Positions 1-9,672 are shown, counted from the stretch's first letter. The stretch: DNA of 64,000 nt from Nostoc carneum NIES-2107 (GCA_002368155.1 AP018180.1:7558561-7622560); one strand, 5' to 3'. Notes: generated from the sequence alone by a model not told the origin. Translations and numbers: made by a program.

Positions 1-1940
1 GCTTGCTTGCGATCGCTAATTTCAAACAGCATTCCCAACATCCGAATCGGTTGGCCATGTTGATTGTACTGGAAGCGTCCAAAAGCTGATACCCAATGTA
101 AGCTACCATCTGCCCAAACTACTCGGTATTCGTCTTCATAGTTTTGGCGTTTTGTCATCGCTGTTTTAATTGTTACCTCAAAGCGATGTAAATCCTCTGG
201 ATGAATGCGGTTCAGCCAATCCTGATAAGTTCGGTGTGGGTTTCCAGGCTCATACCCAAAAATTATTTCATGGTAAGGAGTCCACATCACGCGATCGCTC
301 AACAGATCCCAATCCCAAGATCCCATCCTAGCGGCATCCAGCGCTAAAGCTAGACGTTCTTGATTTTCTCGTAATGCATCTTCTACCTGTTTCCGTTCTG
401 TGACATCCAAAAATGCGCCAATTACACCACGGATAGCACCAGCTTCATCCCACAATGGCACAGCTTTGCCATAGATTGAGCGCACATCTTCGTCACTAAA
501 AACAAATTCACATTCTGCCTCAACCAGTTTCCCAATACGACCTGCTAATTGCATTGGTAATTCGTTTGGTGGAATGTCTTGACCATTTTTTTGGATTTTG
601 AATTGAAAGGGAAACTCGCCATCAGCAGGAGTAGCAGTTAATACTGAGCCTGGCGGTAGCCGCATCAATTCATAAGCAGCTCGGTTAACACTCATGTTAT
701 GACATTGCGGATCATGGGCAATCCAAACAGCAGCAGGAACCGTTTCCATGAAAGTTTCTAGTTCTTGCGCCCGTGCTTTTGCGATCGCTTCACTTTTTTG
801 CAGGGCGAATTCTGCGCGTTTGCGCTCGCTAATATCAACATTAATACCCACCATGCGTAAAGGTTTACCCGCATCATCGTAAAATACTTTCGCTCGGGCG
901 TGCATCCAATGAATACTGCCATCTTTCCAAACCACACGCCAATCAGTGAAAAATTCCCCTGTTTTCAGCGAATTCATCAAATCTGCTTCGGCTTTAGCTA
1001 AATCATCGGGATGAACCCATCTCGCCCACTCTTCATAACTACCGCCAAACTCACCAGGGTTTAAACCGTATAGTGCTTCTAACTCTTTTGACCAAATATT
1101 GACATTAGTTTGAATATTCCACTCAAAGCTACCACTTTTCGCTGCAGCTTGAGCTAAATCAAGCCTTTCTTGCTTTTGTTGCAGTGCTGCTTGACTTTCT
1201 TGCAGGGCGACTTCGGTTTGTTTGCGTTTAGTAATATCAGTGAGCATGGCGATCGCACTCGAAAATTCACCCTGCTGGTTCAAAATGGGACTAGTGGAGA
1301 CAATTGCCCAAAGTTCTGATGTGTCTTTACAGCGTAAACACAAGTCAAATTGCTGGTTAATATCTTGCAGATTGTACCTTTGTTGCGTTAACCAGCGGTC
1401 TAATTCAATTTCAACTTGATGTTCTACAAACTTGAAAATTGGTTGACCAATCATCTCTTCTATGGCGTAGCCTAGCATTTGGGCTAAACGCTGGTTGACA
1501 TATTCTGTTTTGCCTTGATTGTCAAATATCCAGATACCTTCATTAGCTGTCTCTAGCAAGCGACGGTAGCTGATTTGCAGTGTTGCTAACTTGGCTTCCG
1601 ATGCTTGTTTAGCAACCCGCAATTCTGCATTTAACGAACTAATCAATAGCGATACTGAACTAAATATAACTAGCTCTAAAGCATCAGAAGCATTATTAAG
1701 TGTAAAAACGTATATAGGTTGTGTAAAAAAATAATTATTAGCTAAGATGGCCAAGACTGTAGCCACTAAACCAGCAGAGAATCCACCAGACCAACTACTA
1801 AAGACTACAGCTGCAAAAAAAAGTGACGCAACTTTTATTTGTAGCAGTTTTTCCAGCATTAAACCTAATAGCAACGCCATTAGCACTGACAAAATAGCAA
1901 CACCGTAGCGTTGCATTTGTAAACGCTGGACTTTTAACAT
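1..1940 (-). CDS. DUF4118/multi-PAS sensor protein, probably a histidine kinase (3' end outside window)
   Basis: The reading frame is open from an ATG at 1940 to the left edge, about 646 codons, so the C-terminus is missing. An in-frame TAA lies a few codons upstream of the ATG, which fixes the start. Residues ~10-110 are strongly hydrophobic and look like the four-helix KdpD-type DUF4118 membrane module. Four PAS/PAC units follow, starting near residues 125, 258, 394 and 527; each ends in a PAC-like signature such as LTDITKRKQ, NVDISERKRA, FLDVTERKQ and LFEISDRKQ. Units 2 and 4 have the PAS_3 style (WVHPDD, RIHPEDL). Family knowledge suggests a His-kinase or diguanylate-cyclase output beyond the edge, but no output domain is visible here. 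Likely role: membrane-anchored sensing with a cytoplasmic PAS relay. Confidence 0.85.
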   Translation of the reverse strand, partial: MLKVQRLQMQRYGVAILSVLMALLLGLMLEKLLQIKVASLFFAAVVFSSWSGGFSAGLVATVLAILANNYFFTQPIYVFTLNNASDALELVIFSSVSLLISSLNAELRVAKQASEAKLATLQISYRRLLETANEGIWIFDNQGKTEYVNQRLAQMLGYAIEEMIGQPIFKFVEHQVEIELDRWLTQQRYNLQDINQQFDLCLRCKDTSELWAIVSTSPILNQQGEFSSAIAMLTDITKRKQTEVALQESQAALQQKQERLDLAQAAAKSGSFEWNIQTNVNIWSKELEALYGLNPGEFGGSYEEWARWVHPDDLAKAEADLMNSLKTGEFFTDWRVVWKDGSIHWMHARAKVFYDDAGKPLRMVGINVDISERKRAEFALQKSEAIAKARAQELETFMETVPAAVWIAHDPQCHNMSVNRAAYELMRLPPGSVLTATPADGEFPFQFKIQKNGQDIPPNELPMQLAGRIGKLVEAECEFVFSDEDVRSIYGKAVPLWDEAGAIRGVIGAFLDVTERKQVEDALRENQERLALALDAARMGSWDWDLLSDRVMWTPYHEIIFGYEPGNPHRTYQDWLNRIHPEDLHRFEVTIKTAMTKRQNYEDEYRVVWADGSLHWVSAFGRFQYNQHGQPIRMLGMLFEISDRKQ

Positions 1941-2120
1941 ACTGCTTTTTGATGAGGTAGACTCTTATTTTACCTTGGGCAACTGGCTGGAGTAATATAG
2001 CTTTGGGGTATCGCCAATTGAAGTAAATTAGGATATATAAGGCGATCGCTTTGCAAAATTTCTTAGACGGCAAAGATACTATAAACTTAAATTTGATTGC
2101 GCTAACGAGGCAGTATCACC

Positions 2121-2828
2121 ATGCTCGCCAATGCCGCCACCTATGAAGTTACCTGGGAAAAATTACCAGATGATTTTGTTTTAGATGATGAGCCAGTGGA
2201 TAACATTAATCAACCTACCCTTGCGGCGGCTCTCACAGAAAGCTTAGAACTATCAGGGAGATTACCAGCCAACGCTTTAACTATAACCAACTATGGCATT
2301 TGTGCCACCCTAAACCGTCAGTTTGTAGTCAAAGCCCCAGATTGGGGATATGTGCCTTCTATTAAAGTCCCACGTGCTGAGGTGAAACGCAGTTATACTC
2401 CACGGCTCCAAGGGGATATTCCTGTAATTGTCATGGAGTTTATTTCGGATACTGAAGGTGGAGAATATTCCAGTAAACCAACTTATCCGCCTGGGAAATG
2501 GTTCTATTATGAGCAAATTTTACAAATACCAAACTATGCCATTTTTGAACCTGATGCGGGGATTTTAGAAGTTTATCAGCGAGATGATTCCGGACGTTAT
2601 CAACTGCGATCGCCAGATGCGAATAACCGATACTTGATTACAGAAATGAACTTATTTTTAGGTGTCTGGCAAGGAATGCGCGAAAATCGTTCCGGCTTTT
2701 GGCTGCGTTGGTGGGATGAGCAAGGCGAACTCTTACTATGGGGAGGAGAACTAGCGACTAAAGAACGCCAACGTGCTGAAAGATTAGCAGAACAGTTAAA
2801 AGCCTTGGGAATAGAGCCAGAGGCTTAG
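2121..2828 (+). CDS. Uma2-family (DUF820) putative restriction-endonuclease-fold protein
   Basis: The 235-residue protein matches the Uma2/DUF820 family, which is hugely expanded in cyanobacteria and has a PD-(D/E)XK nuclease fold. The family signature is present: an APDWGYVPS stretch (Asp74) and VIVMEFIS (Glu106) in the positions of the metal-binding acidic residues, followed by the YYEQILQIPNYAIFEP and GVYQGM-like (GVWQGM) segments. The C-terminus is a charged helix (ATKERQRAERLAEQLKALGI), usual for the family. No methylase or specificity partner is adjacent, so it is a solitary gene. The biological role of the family is unknown; nuclease activity is an inference from fold. Confidence 0.8.
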   Translation: MLANAATYEVTWEKLPDDFVLDDEPVDNINQPTLAAALTESLELSGRLPANALTITNYGICATLNRQFVVKAPDWGYVPSIKVPRAEVKRSYTPRLQGDIPVIVMEFISDTEGGEYSSKPTYPPGKWFYYEQILQIPNYAIFEPDAGILEVYQRDDSGRYQLRSPDANNRYLITEMNLFLGVWQGMRENRSGFWLRWWDEQGELLLWGGELATKERQRAERLAEQLKALGIEPEA

Positions 2829-3003
2829 TTTTATGTGATGCGATCGCTAGCTTAATTTCTCATTTAAACAAAAGAGCGATCGCACAAGTAGGTTGGGCAT
2901 GGGGCATAGGGCAATTCAATTTTGGATTTTGCGAAAAGTTGCGTGCGGGGGTTCCCCCCGTTGAGCAAACTTTTCAAGACGGATTTGCGATTTTGGATTA
3001 GGT

Positions 3004-3060
3004 TTAAATCTAAAATCTAAAATACCTAGTCCCCAATCCCCAGTCCCCAATCCCCAGCCT
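3004..3060. repeat. Short tandem heptamer array (CCCCAGT/CCCCAAT)
   Basis: The stretch alternates CTAAAAT-type and CCCCAAT/CCCCAGT heptamers right up to the stop codon of purF. Such arrays are the short tandemly repeated repetitive sequences typical of heterocystous cyanobacteria. The rest of 2829-3003 holds a HIP1 site and no gene. Confidence 0.85.
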
Positions 3061-4560
3061 CTACACTACAACCTTTTCCAAAATCAACTTAGAACGCTTC
3101 ACTTGCTCAGGAATAGCAACGGGGTAATCACCTGTAAAGCAAGCAGAACAGAAACTATTGGTGTCTTCTCTAGTAGTTTCTAGCATTCCCTCCCAACTGA
3201 GATAAGCGAGGGTATCTACTTCCAATTGCTTGGCAATTTCTTCTACTGACTTGGTAGCAGCAATTAACTGATCCTGGGTGTCGGTATCAATGCCATAAAA
3301 GCAAGGATGAGTGACTGGCGGAGAAGAAATTCGCATATGTACTTCTGTAGCACCAGCTTCCCGCAGTGTTTTGACTAATTTCCGGCTGGTGGTTCCCCGC
3401 ACAATGGAATCATCTACAATCACCACGCGTTTGCCTACTAGCACATCTTTGAGGGGGTTGAGTTTCATCCGCAAACCCGACTCACGCATGGATTGAGTGG
3501 GCTGAATAAAGGTGCGTCCTACGTAGCGATTTTTAATCAAGCCTTCACCATAAGCAATGCCAGAAGCTTGGGAAAATCCAATGGCGGCTGGTATGCCAGA
3601 ATCAGGAACACCAAACACCAAATCAGCTTCAACCAGAGATTCTGCTGCGAGTCGCCGTCCTAAACGCATCCGGTAACTGTACAAAGTCTCCTCATGCATA
3701 AGGCTATCAGGACGAGCAAAGTAAATCATTTCAAAGATGCACAACTTACGTTGGGTCTGTTGATGCCATTGAATAGACGTTAAACCTTCTTCGTTAATCC
3801 AAACTAATTCCCCTGGTTGAACATCTCGCACATATTCTGCGCCAATAATATCTAAGCCACAAGTTTCGGAAGCTAAGACATAACGGTCTGGCTCACCAGC
3901 TAACATACCAATTACTAATGGGCGAATACCATTAGGGTCACGTACACCCATCACGCCATCAGGAGTGCCAATGACTAAACTAAAGGCTCCTTGGCAACGG
4001 CGACAAGCTTCAATAGCCGCATCTAGCCAATTTGCCCCAGCATTTACTTCTTCTGCGATCGCAAAGGCAATCATTTCTGAGTCTGTGGTTGTTACTAGGT
4101 TGCATTTGTTTTTAAGCAACTGTTCGCGCAGTTCTACAGTATTGACTAAATTGCCATTATGTGCTAGAGCTAATGAACCTAGACTAGTCTCAACTACAGC
4201 AGGCTGGGCGTTAACCTTGCGGCTAGAACCCGTAGTTGAGTAACGAGTGTGCCCTACAGCGAGGTTACCTGGTAACTCTTGGAGAACCGTTTCATTAAAG
4301 ACTTGAGACACCAAGCCCATATCTTTATGCAGGTGTACTTTTGTACCCTCAAATGTGGCAATGCCAGCAGATTCTTGACCCCGGTGTTGGAGTGCATACA
4401 ATCCAAAGTAGGTTAGTTTCGCAACGTCTTCTCCTGGTGCGTAGATACCAAAAACTCCACAAGCTTCTTCTGGCTTGTCTGGACGATTTTCATCACTATT
4501 GATAGCGTTGTCAGATTGTTGAGAGTAATCATCCAAAGAGTCGGGATGGTAGGGAATCAT
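3061..4560 (-). CDS. purF: Amidophosphoribosyltransferase (PurF)
   Basis: This enzyme makes 5-phosphoribosylamine from PRPP and glutamine, the first step of purine synthesis. The 499-residue protein has a short propeptide followed by the N-terminal-nucleophile cysteine (Cys34 in EEACGVFGIY), the glutaminase domain (HRGQESAG, GHTRYST), and a C-terminal phosphoribosyltransferase domain with the PRPP loop VIVDDSIVRGTTS near residue 380. Cysteines in KLCIFEM, HPCFYG and CSAC match the four [4Fe-4S] ligands of the Bacillus-type enzyme, so this is the iron-sulfur, propeptide-processed class. It lies 274 bp downstream of purL on the same strand; the two probably serve the same pathway but the gap is large for a simple operon. 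Confidence 0.97.
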   Translation of the reverse strand: MIPYHPDSLDDYSQQSDNAINSDENRPDKPEEACGVFGIYAPGEDVAKLTYFGLYALQHRGQESAGIATFEGTKVHLHKDMGLVSQVFNETVLQELPGNLAVGHTRYSTTGSSRKVNAQPAVVETSLGSLALAHNGNLVNTVELREQLLKNKCNLVTTTDSEMIAFAIAEEVNAGANWLDAAIEACRRCQGAFSLVIGTPDGVMGVRDPNGIRPLVIGMLAGEPDRYVLASETCGLDIIGAEYVRDVQPGELVWINEEGLTSIQWHQQTQRKLCIFEMIYFARPDSLMHEETLYSYRMRLGRRLAAESLVEADLVFGVPDSGIPAAIGFSQASGIAYGEGLIKNRYVGRTFIQPTQSMRESGLRMKLNPLKDVLVGKRVVIVDDSIVRGTTSRKLVKTLREAGATEVHMRISSPPVTHPCFYGIDTDTQDQLIAATKSVEEIAKQLEVDTLAYLSWEGMLETTREDTNSFCSACFTGDYPVAIPEQVKRSKLILEKVVV

Positions 4561-4659
4561 GCTAGCTTTGCTCCTGGTGGTGGTGTCAAGTCACTGGGAT
4601 TGTGCAATCCCAAATGGGCAGAGATAGTATTGTGGGAGATTTTTGGTCTCAGTCTTGTA

Positions 4660-4695
4660 GATGGTAGAAACCTTGTCAGCAAAGTTTCTACCATC
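4660..4695. other. Perfect 12-bp inverted repeat between purL and purF
   Basis: GATGGTAGAAAC (4660-4671) is exactly complementary to GTTTCTACCATC (4684-4695) with a 12-base loop. No T-run follows on either strand, so it is not an obvious intrinsic terminator; on the minus strand it sits in the 5' untranslated region ahead of purF. It could be an RNA hairpin or a remnant of a small repeat. Confidence 0.5.
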
Positions 4696-4834
4696 CCAAA
4701 TCCAAAATCTAAAATCCCCGATTTCTATGGGTGGATAGATGCAGACTTCTTAACAAATCTTTAACCATCCATTAAAACAGTACCGTAATTATGCTAAATG
4801 ATGCTAATAATTCCCATAGGGGGGATTATACGAA

Positions 4835-7192
4835 TTAACTGGGGGTAGTAATATGAACTGCTAATCGTTTAGCGATCGCTTGGGAATAGCGATTTGTCAT
4901 ATCGTTGATACTACCTTTTATTAAGGTTTGGTTATCAGAGGTTAAGACCCCCAAACCCATCTCTGAATTAACCACTGTCCCCAGTTTTTGCCATTGTTGA
5001 CCGAGATGTTCCTGTAAATAGGATTCCCAAATTTCTTGTTGTTCTGAACCCACGGACACTAAAATTTGTCCACCACCTTCACCAAATAGCAATGTATCCA
5101 ACCTTGTTGAGTTATTGGCTGGCAATTCTAAAGTAATTTGGGCACCGAGATTACCAGCAATGCAAGATTCGGCTAAAGCCACAACTAATCCGCCCTCAGC
5201 ACAGTCATGGGCTGAACGTATCCAGCCTGCACGAATCCCCTCGCGGCAAACTTTCTGAATGCGACGTTCCGATTCAAAATCCACCTTGGGCGGTTTACCA
5301 GCAATAGTATTGTGAATTGCGGCTAAATATTCGGAAGCGCCTAAATTATCATCAGATTGAGGTGGCAAACCTAAAAGATAAATCACATCACCTGCAGCTT
5401 GCCAAGCTTGACCACAAATTTTGCTAATATCGGGAATTAATCCCACCATACCCACAACCGGAGTCGGATAAATCGGCTGGGGATTGCCTTGCGAATCCAG
5501 AGTTTCATTATAAAGAGAAACATTCCCACCAGTTACCGGGGTAGCCAATTCCCGACACCCTTCAGCTAAACCGCGACAAGCTTCTGCTAATTGCCAGTAT
5601 CCTATGGGTTTTTCTGGGCTGCCAAAATTCAAATTATCTGTTACAGCTAAAGGTTCAGCGCCCACACAGCTAAGATTGCGTGCAGCTTCAGCCACCACAG
5701 CCTTAGCACCTTCATAAGGGTCAAGATAAACATAGCGGGGATTGCAATCTACTGTTGCGGCGACACCTGTCTTACTTCCTGTTTTGCCAGGGGGTTCTAA
5801 AGGACGTAAGCGCACCACAGCCGCATCAGCACCACCAGGAAAAATCACAGTGTTATTCTGCACCTGATGGTCATACTGACGATATACCCAGCTTTTAGAA
5901 GCAATGGTGGGAGTATCAAGCAAAGTTAACAAAATATCATTCCAACTTTGCAGACTTCCTTGAATTTCAATCCCAGTAGTATTGCAAGGAGGTAACGAAT
6001 CAGCCTGCCATTCCCAAGCTTGGCGCGCATATTCTGGAGGTTCCGCCAACAATTCCCGATGATAGAGGGGAGTGTTTTCAGCTAAAGCATCAGCCGGAAT
6101 TTCCGCTGCAATCCCCCCTTCAAACAGAATCCGCACAATTGGTTCTGCAATCACCGTCCCAGCGACAACCGCCTGGAGTCCCCAACGGTGAAAAATATCA
6201 ATTAACTCTTGTTCTCTTCCCTTGTGGGCAACAAACAGCATCCGTTCTTGAGATTCCGAAAGCAGGTATTCATAGGGAACCATCCCCAATTCCCGCACCG
6301 GAATTTTATCTAAATCCAGTTCAATACCAACACCGCCTTTAGCAGCCATTTCTGATGTGGAACAGGTAATACCTGCAGCACCCATATCTTGGGCGGCGAC
6401 AACCGCACCTGTTTTAAATGCTTCTAAGCACGCTTCAATTAATGATTTTTCTAAAAATGGGTCGCCAACTTGCACAGCCGGACGGTCATCTAAAGATTCA
6501 TCACTCAATTCTGCACTAGCAAAACTTGCGCCTCCCATACCATCGCGTCCGGTGGTAGAACCGACATACAGCACAGGGTTACCAATCCCAGAAGCCCCAG
6601 ATTTGACAATTTCTGGAGTTTCCATCAATCCCAACGCCATAACATTTACTAAGGGATTGCCAGAGTAAGCAGGGTCAAAGTAAACTTCACCGCCAACTGT
6701 GGGAACTCCAACGCAATTACCATAGTGACTGATCCCAGCTACAACACCTTGGAACAGCCTTTGAGTTTTTCCATCTTCTAGGGAACCAAAGCGCAGGGAA
6801 TTTAACAAAGCTATGGGACGCGCACCCATCGTAAAGATATCTCGAAGAATACCTCCGACTCCCGTTGCCGCACCTTGGAAGGGTTCAACTGCTGAGGGGT
6901 GATTATGAGATTCAATCTTAAAAGCAAGTTGTAATCCGTCGCCTAAATCTACAACACCAGCATTTTCACCAGGCCCAACCAGAATTCTGGTGCCTGTTGT
7001 GGGAAACTGTTTGAGTAAAGGCCGGGAATTTTTATAACAACAATGCTCTGACCACATTACCCCAAACATTCCTAGTTCAGCTTTGTTGGGATGTCGCCCT
7101 AACCGTCGGACAATTTCTTCGTATTCTTCTGGTTTCAAACCTTCAGCGGCGATTTCTTGGGGTGAAAAGGGAGCAGAGGATTTGGCTGTCAT
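4835..7192 (-). CDS. purL: Phosphoribosylformylglycinamidine synthase subunit PurL
   Basis: PurL converts FGAR to FGAM using ATP and ammonia in the fourth step of purine synthesis. The 785-residue length is that of the small PurL, which works with separate PurQ and PurS subunits (not in this window). Visible family blocks include [20 protein letters not shown], the [20 protein letters not shown] block, and the internally duplicated AIRS-like halves ([16 protein letters not shown] in the first half; [20 protein letters not shown] and AHDCAEGGL in the second). The ATG at 7192 gives the expected N-terminus. purF follows downstream in the same direction. Confidence 0.97.
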   Translation of the reverse strand: MTAKSSAPFSPQEIAAEGLKPEEYEEIVRRLGRHPNKAELGMFGVMWSEHCCYKNSRPLLKQFPTTGTRILVGPGENAGVVDLGDGLQLAFKIESHNHPSAVEPFQGAATGVGGILRDIFTMGARPIALLNSLRFGSLEDGKTQRLFQGVVAGISHYGNCVGVPTVGGEVYFDPAYSGNPLVNVMALGLMETPEIVKSGASGIGNPVLYVGSTTGRDGMGGASFASAELSDESLDDRPAVQVGDPFLEKSLIEACLEAFKTGAVVAAQDMGAAGITCSTSEMAAKGGVGIELDLDKIPVRELGMVPYEYLLSESQERMLFVAHKGREQELIDIFHRWGLQAVVAGTVIAEPIVRILFEGGIAAEIPADALAENTPLYHRELLAEPPEYARQAWEWQADSLPPCNTTGIEIQGSLQSWNDILLTLLDTPTIASKSWVYRQYDHQVQNNTVIFPGGADAAVVRLRPLEPPGKTGSKTGVAATVDCNPRYVYLDPYEGAKAVVAEAARNLSCVGAEPLAVTDNLNFGSPEKPIGYWQLAEACRGLAEGCRELATPVTGGNVSLYNETLDSQGNPQPIYPTPVVGMVGLIPDISKICGQAWQAAGDVIYLLGLPPQSDDNLGASEYLAAIHNTIAGKPPKVDFESERRIQKVCREGIRAGWIRSAHDCAEGGLVVALAESCIAGNLGAQITLELPANNSTRLDTLLFGEGGGQILVSVGSEQQEIWESYLQEHLGQQWQKLGTVVNSEMGLGVLTSDNQTLIKGSINDMTNRYSQAIAKRLAVHITTPS

Positions 7193-7360
7193 GTAACTAA
7201 TGCACCAAAAGGACAGAGAATTATTCTATCGGTTTCTTACCTAATCGCGTTACAGATAAAGTAATTGTCAAGTTCATTTTCCAGGCGATCGCTTCTATTA
7301 AAGAATTCCACACCATTGCTAGTGCTAGAGTTGTATTAACTTCAAGCTTTTGAGCCTATT

Positions 7361-7558
7361 ATGAATACCATTACAATCCAAATTCCAGATGAGCATTTGC
7401 TGAAGTTGCAACAAAGAGCTACTCGTCTGGGAATATCAATAGAAGAATTGGTGTTAATGGGTGTTGAAGAATTGCTCAATCAGCCAGAAACATCGTTTCC
7501 AGATGCAATGGACTACGTACTCAATAAAAATGCTGAACTGTACAAGCGTCTAGCATAA
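7361..7558 (+). CDS. Antitoxin-like DNA-binding protein paired with the Doc/Fic toxin
   Basis: This 65-residue protein begins MNTITIQIPDEHLLKLQQRA, a beta strand plus helix typical of ribbon-helix-helix-like antitoxin N-termini, and continues with a helix (ISIEELVLMGVEELL) and a C-terminal tail (DAMDYVLNKNAELYKRLA) likely to wrap the toxin. The last A of its TAA stop is the first base of the next gene's ATG, so the pair is translationally coupled. Function as antitoxin is inferred from gene order, size and coupling to a Doc-family toxin. It would bind and neutralise that toxin and repress the shared promoter in 7193-7360. Confidence 0.75.
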   Translation: MNTITIQIPDEHLLKLQQRATRLGISIEELVLMGVEELLNQPETSFPDAMDYVLNKNAELYKRLA

Positions 7559-7962
7559 TGCGCTATCTGACTTTGCAAGAGGTATTAGCACTCTATAATC
7601 GCATCATTGAGCAGTCTGGTGGTTCGGCTGGTATTGCTAACCCTGGCGCTTTGGAATCAGCTTTAGCACAACCAAAAATGACCTTTGGTGGTGAGGAACT
7701 TTACCCGACAATAGTTCAAAAAGCTTCAGCGCTTAGTTTTTCACTGATTAAAAATCATGCTTTCATAGATGGTAATAAACGCATCGGTCACGCTGCTATG
7801 GAAGTTTTCTTGGTTTTGAATGGTTTTGAGATTAACGCCACAGTGGATGAACAAGAACAAGTAATTTTGCAAGTAGCATCTGGTGAGTTAGGAAGAGATA
7901 AATTTAGTGAGTGGCTTCGCAGCCATATCGTTTCCATAGCTGATTTTAGAGATTCTTTATAG
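7558..7962 (+). CDS. Doc-type toxin of the Fic/DOC family
   Basis: The 134-residue protein is the size of phage P1 Doc. It carries the Fic core as NHAFIDGNKRIGHAA (family HxFx[D/N]GNKR), where the His is catalytic and the Asp binds metal, after a typical N-terminal segment (YLTLQEVLALYNRIIEQSGGSAGIANPGALESALAQP). Doc proteins phosphorylate elongation factor Tu and stop translation; other Fic proteins AMPylate, so the exact reaction is inferred from size and motif. The gene is fused by a one-base overlap to its antitoxin upstream. The catalytic motif is intact and the toxin is probably active. Confidence 0.88.
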   Translation: MRYLTLQEVLALYNRIIEQSGGSAGIANPGALESALAQPKMTFGGEELYPTIVQKASALSFSLIKNHAFIDGNKRIGHAAMEVFLVLNGFEINATVDEQEQVILQVASGELGRDKFSEWLRSHIVSIADFRDSL

Positions 7963-8023
7963 TATCAAAGCTCTTTTCTCATATCCGCAAAACTATCAGG
8001 GTGCTTATGCACTCTTAATTCTT

Positions 8024-8215
8024 TCACATTTGTTTACTATGCTCTGATTTAACCAACAATCGCACTTGCTTTTTTTGGCGCAGAAATAATAAGCCAGCAC
8101 CTGCGATCGCTAATCCAGCTAAAGGCGAAGACTCTGGAACCTCTGCTATTCGCTGAAAGCTATGAGGGTATTAACCAACAATTGACCATTTTTATGTATT
8201 CCACTGGTGACCAAA
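8024..8215 (-). pseudogene. Decayed 3' end of a PEP-CTERM sorted exoprotein gene
   Basis: On the minus strand a frame ending at TGA (8026-8024) encodes AEVPESSPLAGLAIAGAGL, then LFLRQKK: the PEP-like motif, hydrophobic helix and basic tail of a PEP-CTERM sorting signal. This frame has no start and meets a TAA about 50 bases upstream. A second frame just upstream reads TSGIHKNGQLLVNTLIAFSE, which resembles the end of an exoprotein domain and then stops, suggesting one gene broken by a frameshift and lacking its 5' part. The remaining 7963-8382 holds nothing else I recognise. No exosortase is visible in the window. Confidence 0.6.
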
Positions 8216-8382
8216 TCTTGAGTAATCACCTATCAGAGTTAAATCTAAGTCTGCTGAATTTAGTATTAGGGACTTCCAAAAATTAAATTATTCAGTTTCC
8301 GAGAGAAAATATTTTCTTTATCCCCCCTGCTCCCTGCCCCCTTGCCAAAAAAGCGATAGTATATTTTTTAGTTGTAAGTCCC

Positions 8383-9054
8383 TTAACGGGCTATTTGGAG
8401 ATTCTGTAAAATCAAATCAGCTCTTGGTGGAAAACCGTCGCCATATGCTACTGGAAACTGGAGAATAACATAAAAAACTTTCCCATTTTGCTGACCAAGG
8501 TAAACATCACCCACGATATCTTTACCTTTACTAAAAACTATCTTTTCTTTTGCCCAAGGATAGGCAACTTTTTGACTGCGGCTAACAGCCCGCCAGCCAT
8601 TAGATGCAATTAAGCCATTTTTGCCATTTATAAAACTTCTTAACTGATTGAGATTTTTTAAATCATTTAAAAAGGCAACATGGATATATGCATTATCGTT
8701 TTTACTACCCCCAAAATTAGCAATAAACCTAACTCCAGTTCCTTCACCAGAACTATTACCTTCCGCAATAAAATCTTTTTCAGGAAAGTAGGTACTAAAT
8801 AAATCGCTGTATTGGTTATAAAGTCTGAGGGTAATAGGAGTTTTTTCACCTTCAATGCTAATAGTAGCGGTTTTAGTGGCTGGTCTATTGGCTTTTGAGT
8901 TATAACTGGTTTGGATAGCAGTGGGTGCAGGTGTAACGCTATTCCCTGAGGAGAGTTGATTCTGCGCTGGTGTGGCGCAACCTAAGGTTGTTACCAGCAG
9001 AATTGCCCCCGTCATCAAATTCACAAGTTTAAGAGTCATTGTCCTTAACAACAT
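8383..9054 (-). CDS. Cyanobacterial lipoprotein of unknown function
   Basis: The 223-residue protein has a signal peptide with a lipobox (LVTTLGC, Cys26), so it is probably a lipid-anchored envelope protein. A low-complexity linker (residues ~30-65, rich in S, T, A, P) leads to a ~150-residue globular domain containing ITLRLYNQYSDLFSTYFPEKDF and ending FPPRADLILQNLQIAR. I do not recognise the domain. The ATG at 9054 and a second ATG at 9039 are both possible; the lipobox is retained with either. Neighbours give no functional hint. Confidence 0.75.
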   Translation of the reverse strand: MLLRTMTLKLVNLMTGAILLVTTLGCATPAQNQLSSGNSVTPAPTAIQTSYNSKANRPATKTATISIEGEKTPITLRLYNQYSDLFSTYFPEKDFIAEGNSSGEGTGVRFIANFGGSKNDNAYIHVAFLNDLKNLNQLRSFINGKNGLIASNGWRAVSRSQKVAYPWAKEKIVFSKGKDIVGDVYLGQQNGKVFYVILQFPVAYGDGFPPRADLILQNLQIAR

Positions 9055-9079
9055 TAATTTTACAACATATAACTAGACT

Positions 9080-9113
9080 TTGTAACTTAGGTTACAGTTC
9101 CTAATGCTATAAT
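9080..9113 (+). promoter_or_regulatory. Candidate sigma70-type promoter for a small RNA
   Basis: A perfect TATAAT at 9108-9113 lies upstream of a structured, non-coding stretch. A TTGTAA (9080-9085) is too far for an ideal -35; TTAGGT (9087-9092) is at 15 bp. The -10 box alone is convincing, the -35 is not. Confidence 0.45.
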
Positions 9114-9119
9114 ATGCAC

Positions 9120-9325
9120 TTTTCTGGCTGAGTCAGAAACTCCTAAAGCAGATACAGTTAGGTACTAACCATCTAGTGACAACAATCACTAGTGCCCATG
9201 ATTAAGATCCTCCCCGTACAAACGTCAAGCTGGCATACTTCCTTATAACTGAACTCTAGCCGAGTCATTAATAGGGAACACAATACTTGCCGACAGTCTT
9301 TATATTAAGGGCTGTCGGCTTTTTG
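9120..9325 (+). ncRNA. Candidate ~205-nt structured small RNA with intrinsic terminator
   Basis: Downstream of the TATAAT box there is a chain of hairpins and no plausible coding frame. Stem 1 is TTTCTG/CAGAAA (9121-9139). A weak stem GTTAG/CTAAC lies at 9157-9169. Stem 2 is CTAGTGA/TCACTAG with a six-base loop (9173-9192). The end is a strong stem GCCGACAG/CTGTCGGC (9289-9319) followed by TTTTT, a textbook intrinsic terminator with no plus-strand protein gene in front of it. The size resembles 6S RNA, but I cannot match the sequence to 6S, tmRNA or a named Yfr RNA. It lies between two genes transcribed away from it on the minus strand. Confidence 0.5.
9289..9324 (+). terminator. Intrinsic terminator (GCCGACAG stem + T-run)
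   Basis: GCCGACAG (9289-9296) pairs perfectly with CTGTCGGC (9312-9319), followed directly by five T. It would end the candidate RNA starting near 9120. Confidence 0.75.
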
Positions 9326-9334
9326 TTATTTGGG

Positions 9335-9506
9335 CATGGGGCATGGGGTAATGGGTAATGGGTAATGGGTAATAGGAATAATTTGTTCTTTTTCCCCCTG
9401 CTTTTCCAAATTCCCAGTTTCCAGTTCCCAGTCCCCAGTCCCCAATCCCCAGTCCCCAATCCCCAATCCCCAATCCCCAGTCCCCAATCCCCAACCCCCA
9501 CCCATA
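9335..9506. repeat. Large heptamer array (GGGTAAT, CCCCAGT, CCCCAAT)
   Basis: About 170 bases of tandem heptamers, first GGGTAAT units, then CCCAGTT, then CCCCAGT/CCCCAAT. It produces long open frames in several phases on both strands, which are artefacts of the 7-base period. It lies between the candidate small RNA and apcD. Confidence 0.9.
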
Positions 9507-9672
9507 AAAGTTCCCCACAAATGGTTGATAACTTGACATCAGCTTGCCAAGGCCACAACCAGTTGTGGGGAGAGTATGATCAAATTAGGAATGTTATCGA
9601 TTTTGAGTGCTGACATTGAGCACTCACTGTAGTAGACGCAAATCCACTACTCGAACCAGTACACAATTTGTA

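Noticed and set aside
1798-2073. 91-codon minus-strand frame overlapping the PAS sensor start
   Set aside because: It is in another frame over the membrane segment of the sensor gene and has low-complexity, non-conserved-looking sequence.
9268-9613. Several overlapping 64-96-codon open frames on both strands
   Set aside because: They run through the 7-base tandem array, which keeps all frames open and encodes only GLGTGDW-type or PSPQSP-type repeats.
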